Source: Bacillota bacterium
GTDB taxonomy: Bacteria; Bacillota; Bacilli; Alicyclobacillales; SLC66
Direction: 5' to 3'
DNA length: 5,507 nt
Assembly: GCA_021820825.1 (NCBI GenBank)
Contig: JAKADD010000198.1
Location: forward strand, 1-5,507
Shown here: piece after piece, positions 5,491 to 5,507 of the stretch
Layout of the letters: the number at the start of each line of letters is the position of its first letter
How positions within the stretch are numbered: position 1 is the first letter of the stretch
Notes under the pieces: model-generated
Told to the model about the DNA's origin: nothing
The model's input: the letters and a program-made list of their open reading frames with translations, nothing else
Database searches by the model: none
Translations under genes and position numbers: made by a program

Positions 5491-5507
5491 GGCGCTTGCT
5501 GGAGGCG
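5484..5507 (+). terminator. Probable competing terminator hairpin of the T-box, cut by the window end
   Basis: CGTCTCTGGC (5484-5493) can pair over ten positions (three of them G-U) with GCTGGAGGCG (5498-5507) around a GCTT loop. It uses the 3' strand of the antiterminator (ACCGTCTCT), so the two structures exclude each other, as expected of a T-box switch. The T-run that would confirm a terminator would lie beyond base 5507. The GGAGG in the 3' strand means a ribosome-site-masking hairpin is also possible. Confidence 0.6.

Larger units (their letters stand above)
5254..5507 (+). promoter_or_regulatory. T-box riboswitch leader, tRNA-Cys specific (3' end outside the window)
   Basis: T-box leaders sense uncharged tRNA and raise expression of amino-acid genes. 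The parts can be read in order. Stem I base: CGTCTGG (5257-5263) with CCAGACG (5355-5361), seven perfect pairs. Specifier loop: AGTA (5267-5270) opposite GAA (5348-5350), a loop-E arrangement, then specifier TGC (5351-5353, Cys) and the usual purine G5354. Above it CACC/GGTG (5282-5285/5341-5344), the AGAGAG bulge (5289-5294), CCCCTTC/GAAGGGG (5295-5301/5325-5331), and a CCCGC/GCGGG apical hairpin. Stem II: CGAG/CTCG (5366-5369/5397-5400) with an AGTA S-turn. A small hairpin follows (5406-5411/5418-5423), then stem III (5431-5440/5447-5456), then the T-box motif and antiterminator. The controlled gene is off the window; cysE or cysS is likely, as after gltX in Bacillus. No clear promoter lies between gltX and the leader. 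Confidence 0.92.

Noticed and set aside
1..5507. A new defence, mobile or other undescribed system
   Set aside because: Every long coding frame belongs to a known housekeeping family in a conserved order. I saw no transposase, integrase, terminal repeat, spaced repeat array or toxin-antitoxin pair.

Overview
This window is a chromosomal housekeeping block from a Gram-positive bacterium of the Firmicutes/Bacilli type. The gene order radA, yacL-type PIN/TRAM gene, ispD, ispF, gltX, followed by a cysteine-specific T-box leader, is the order known from the Bacillus radA-disA-yacL-ispD-ispF-gltX-cysE-cysS region. Strong AGGAGG-type ribosome binding sites, GTG and TTG starts and a T-box leader all fit Firmicutes. 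The base composition is visibly above that of low-GC Bacillus, and pssA sits in the block. A lineage such as Alicyclobacillaceae is possible, but this is inference and the sequence does not fix the genus.

Layout, all genes on the + strand: (1) 1-504, the C-terminal 167 codons of RadA, cut by the window edge. (2) 505-581, a short gap where Bacillus carries disA; disA is absent here, and only an 11-codon ORF with a good Shine-Dalgarno site is seen. (3) 582-1295, pssA, phosphatidylserine synthase. (4) 1296-1421, a 126-bp gap with the best promoter candidates in the window. (5) 1422-2516, a membrane-anchored PIN/TRAM protein of the YacL family. (6) 2534-3259 ispD and 3250-3729 ispF, two enzymes of the MEP isoprenoid pathway, overlapping by 10 bases. 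(7) 3740-5212, gltX, glutamyl-tRNA synthetase. (8) 5213-5507, an untranslated stretch filled by a well-formed T-box riboswitch. Its specifier is UGC (Cys) and its UGGA acceptor-binding sequence matches the U73 discriminator of tRNA-Cys. The regulated gene lies beyond the window and is probably cysE and/or cysS.

The tight spacing from 1422 to 5212 (17-nt gap, 10-nt overlap, 10-nt gap) suggests one transcript for yacL-ispD-ispF-gltX, probably started in the 1334-1402 region. The T-box would then let cysteine-gene expression downstream respond separately to uncharged tRNA-Cys. No mobile element, CRISPR array, phage gene or new defence-type system is seen. The points most worth a second look are the missing disA, the fully legible Cys T-box, a short repeat of the T-box 5' strand inside the gltX tail, and a GluRS with an E. 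coli-type zinc site.
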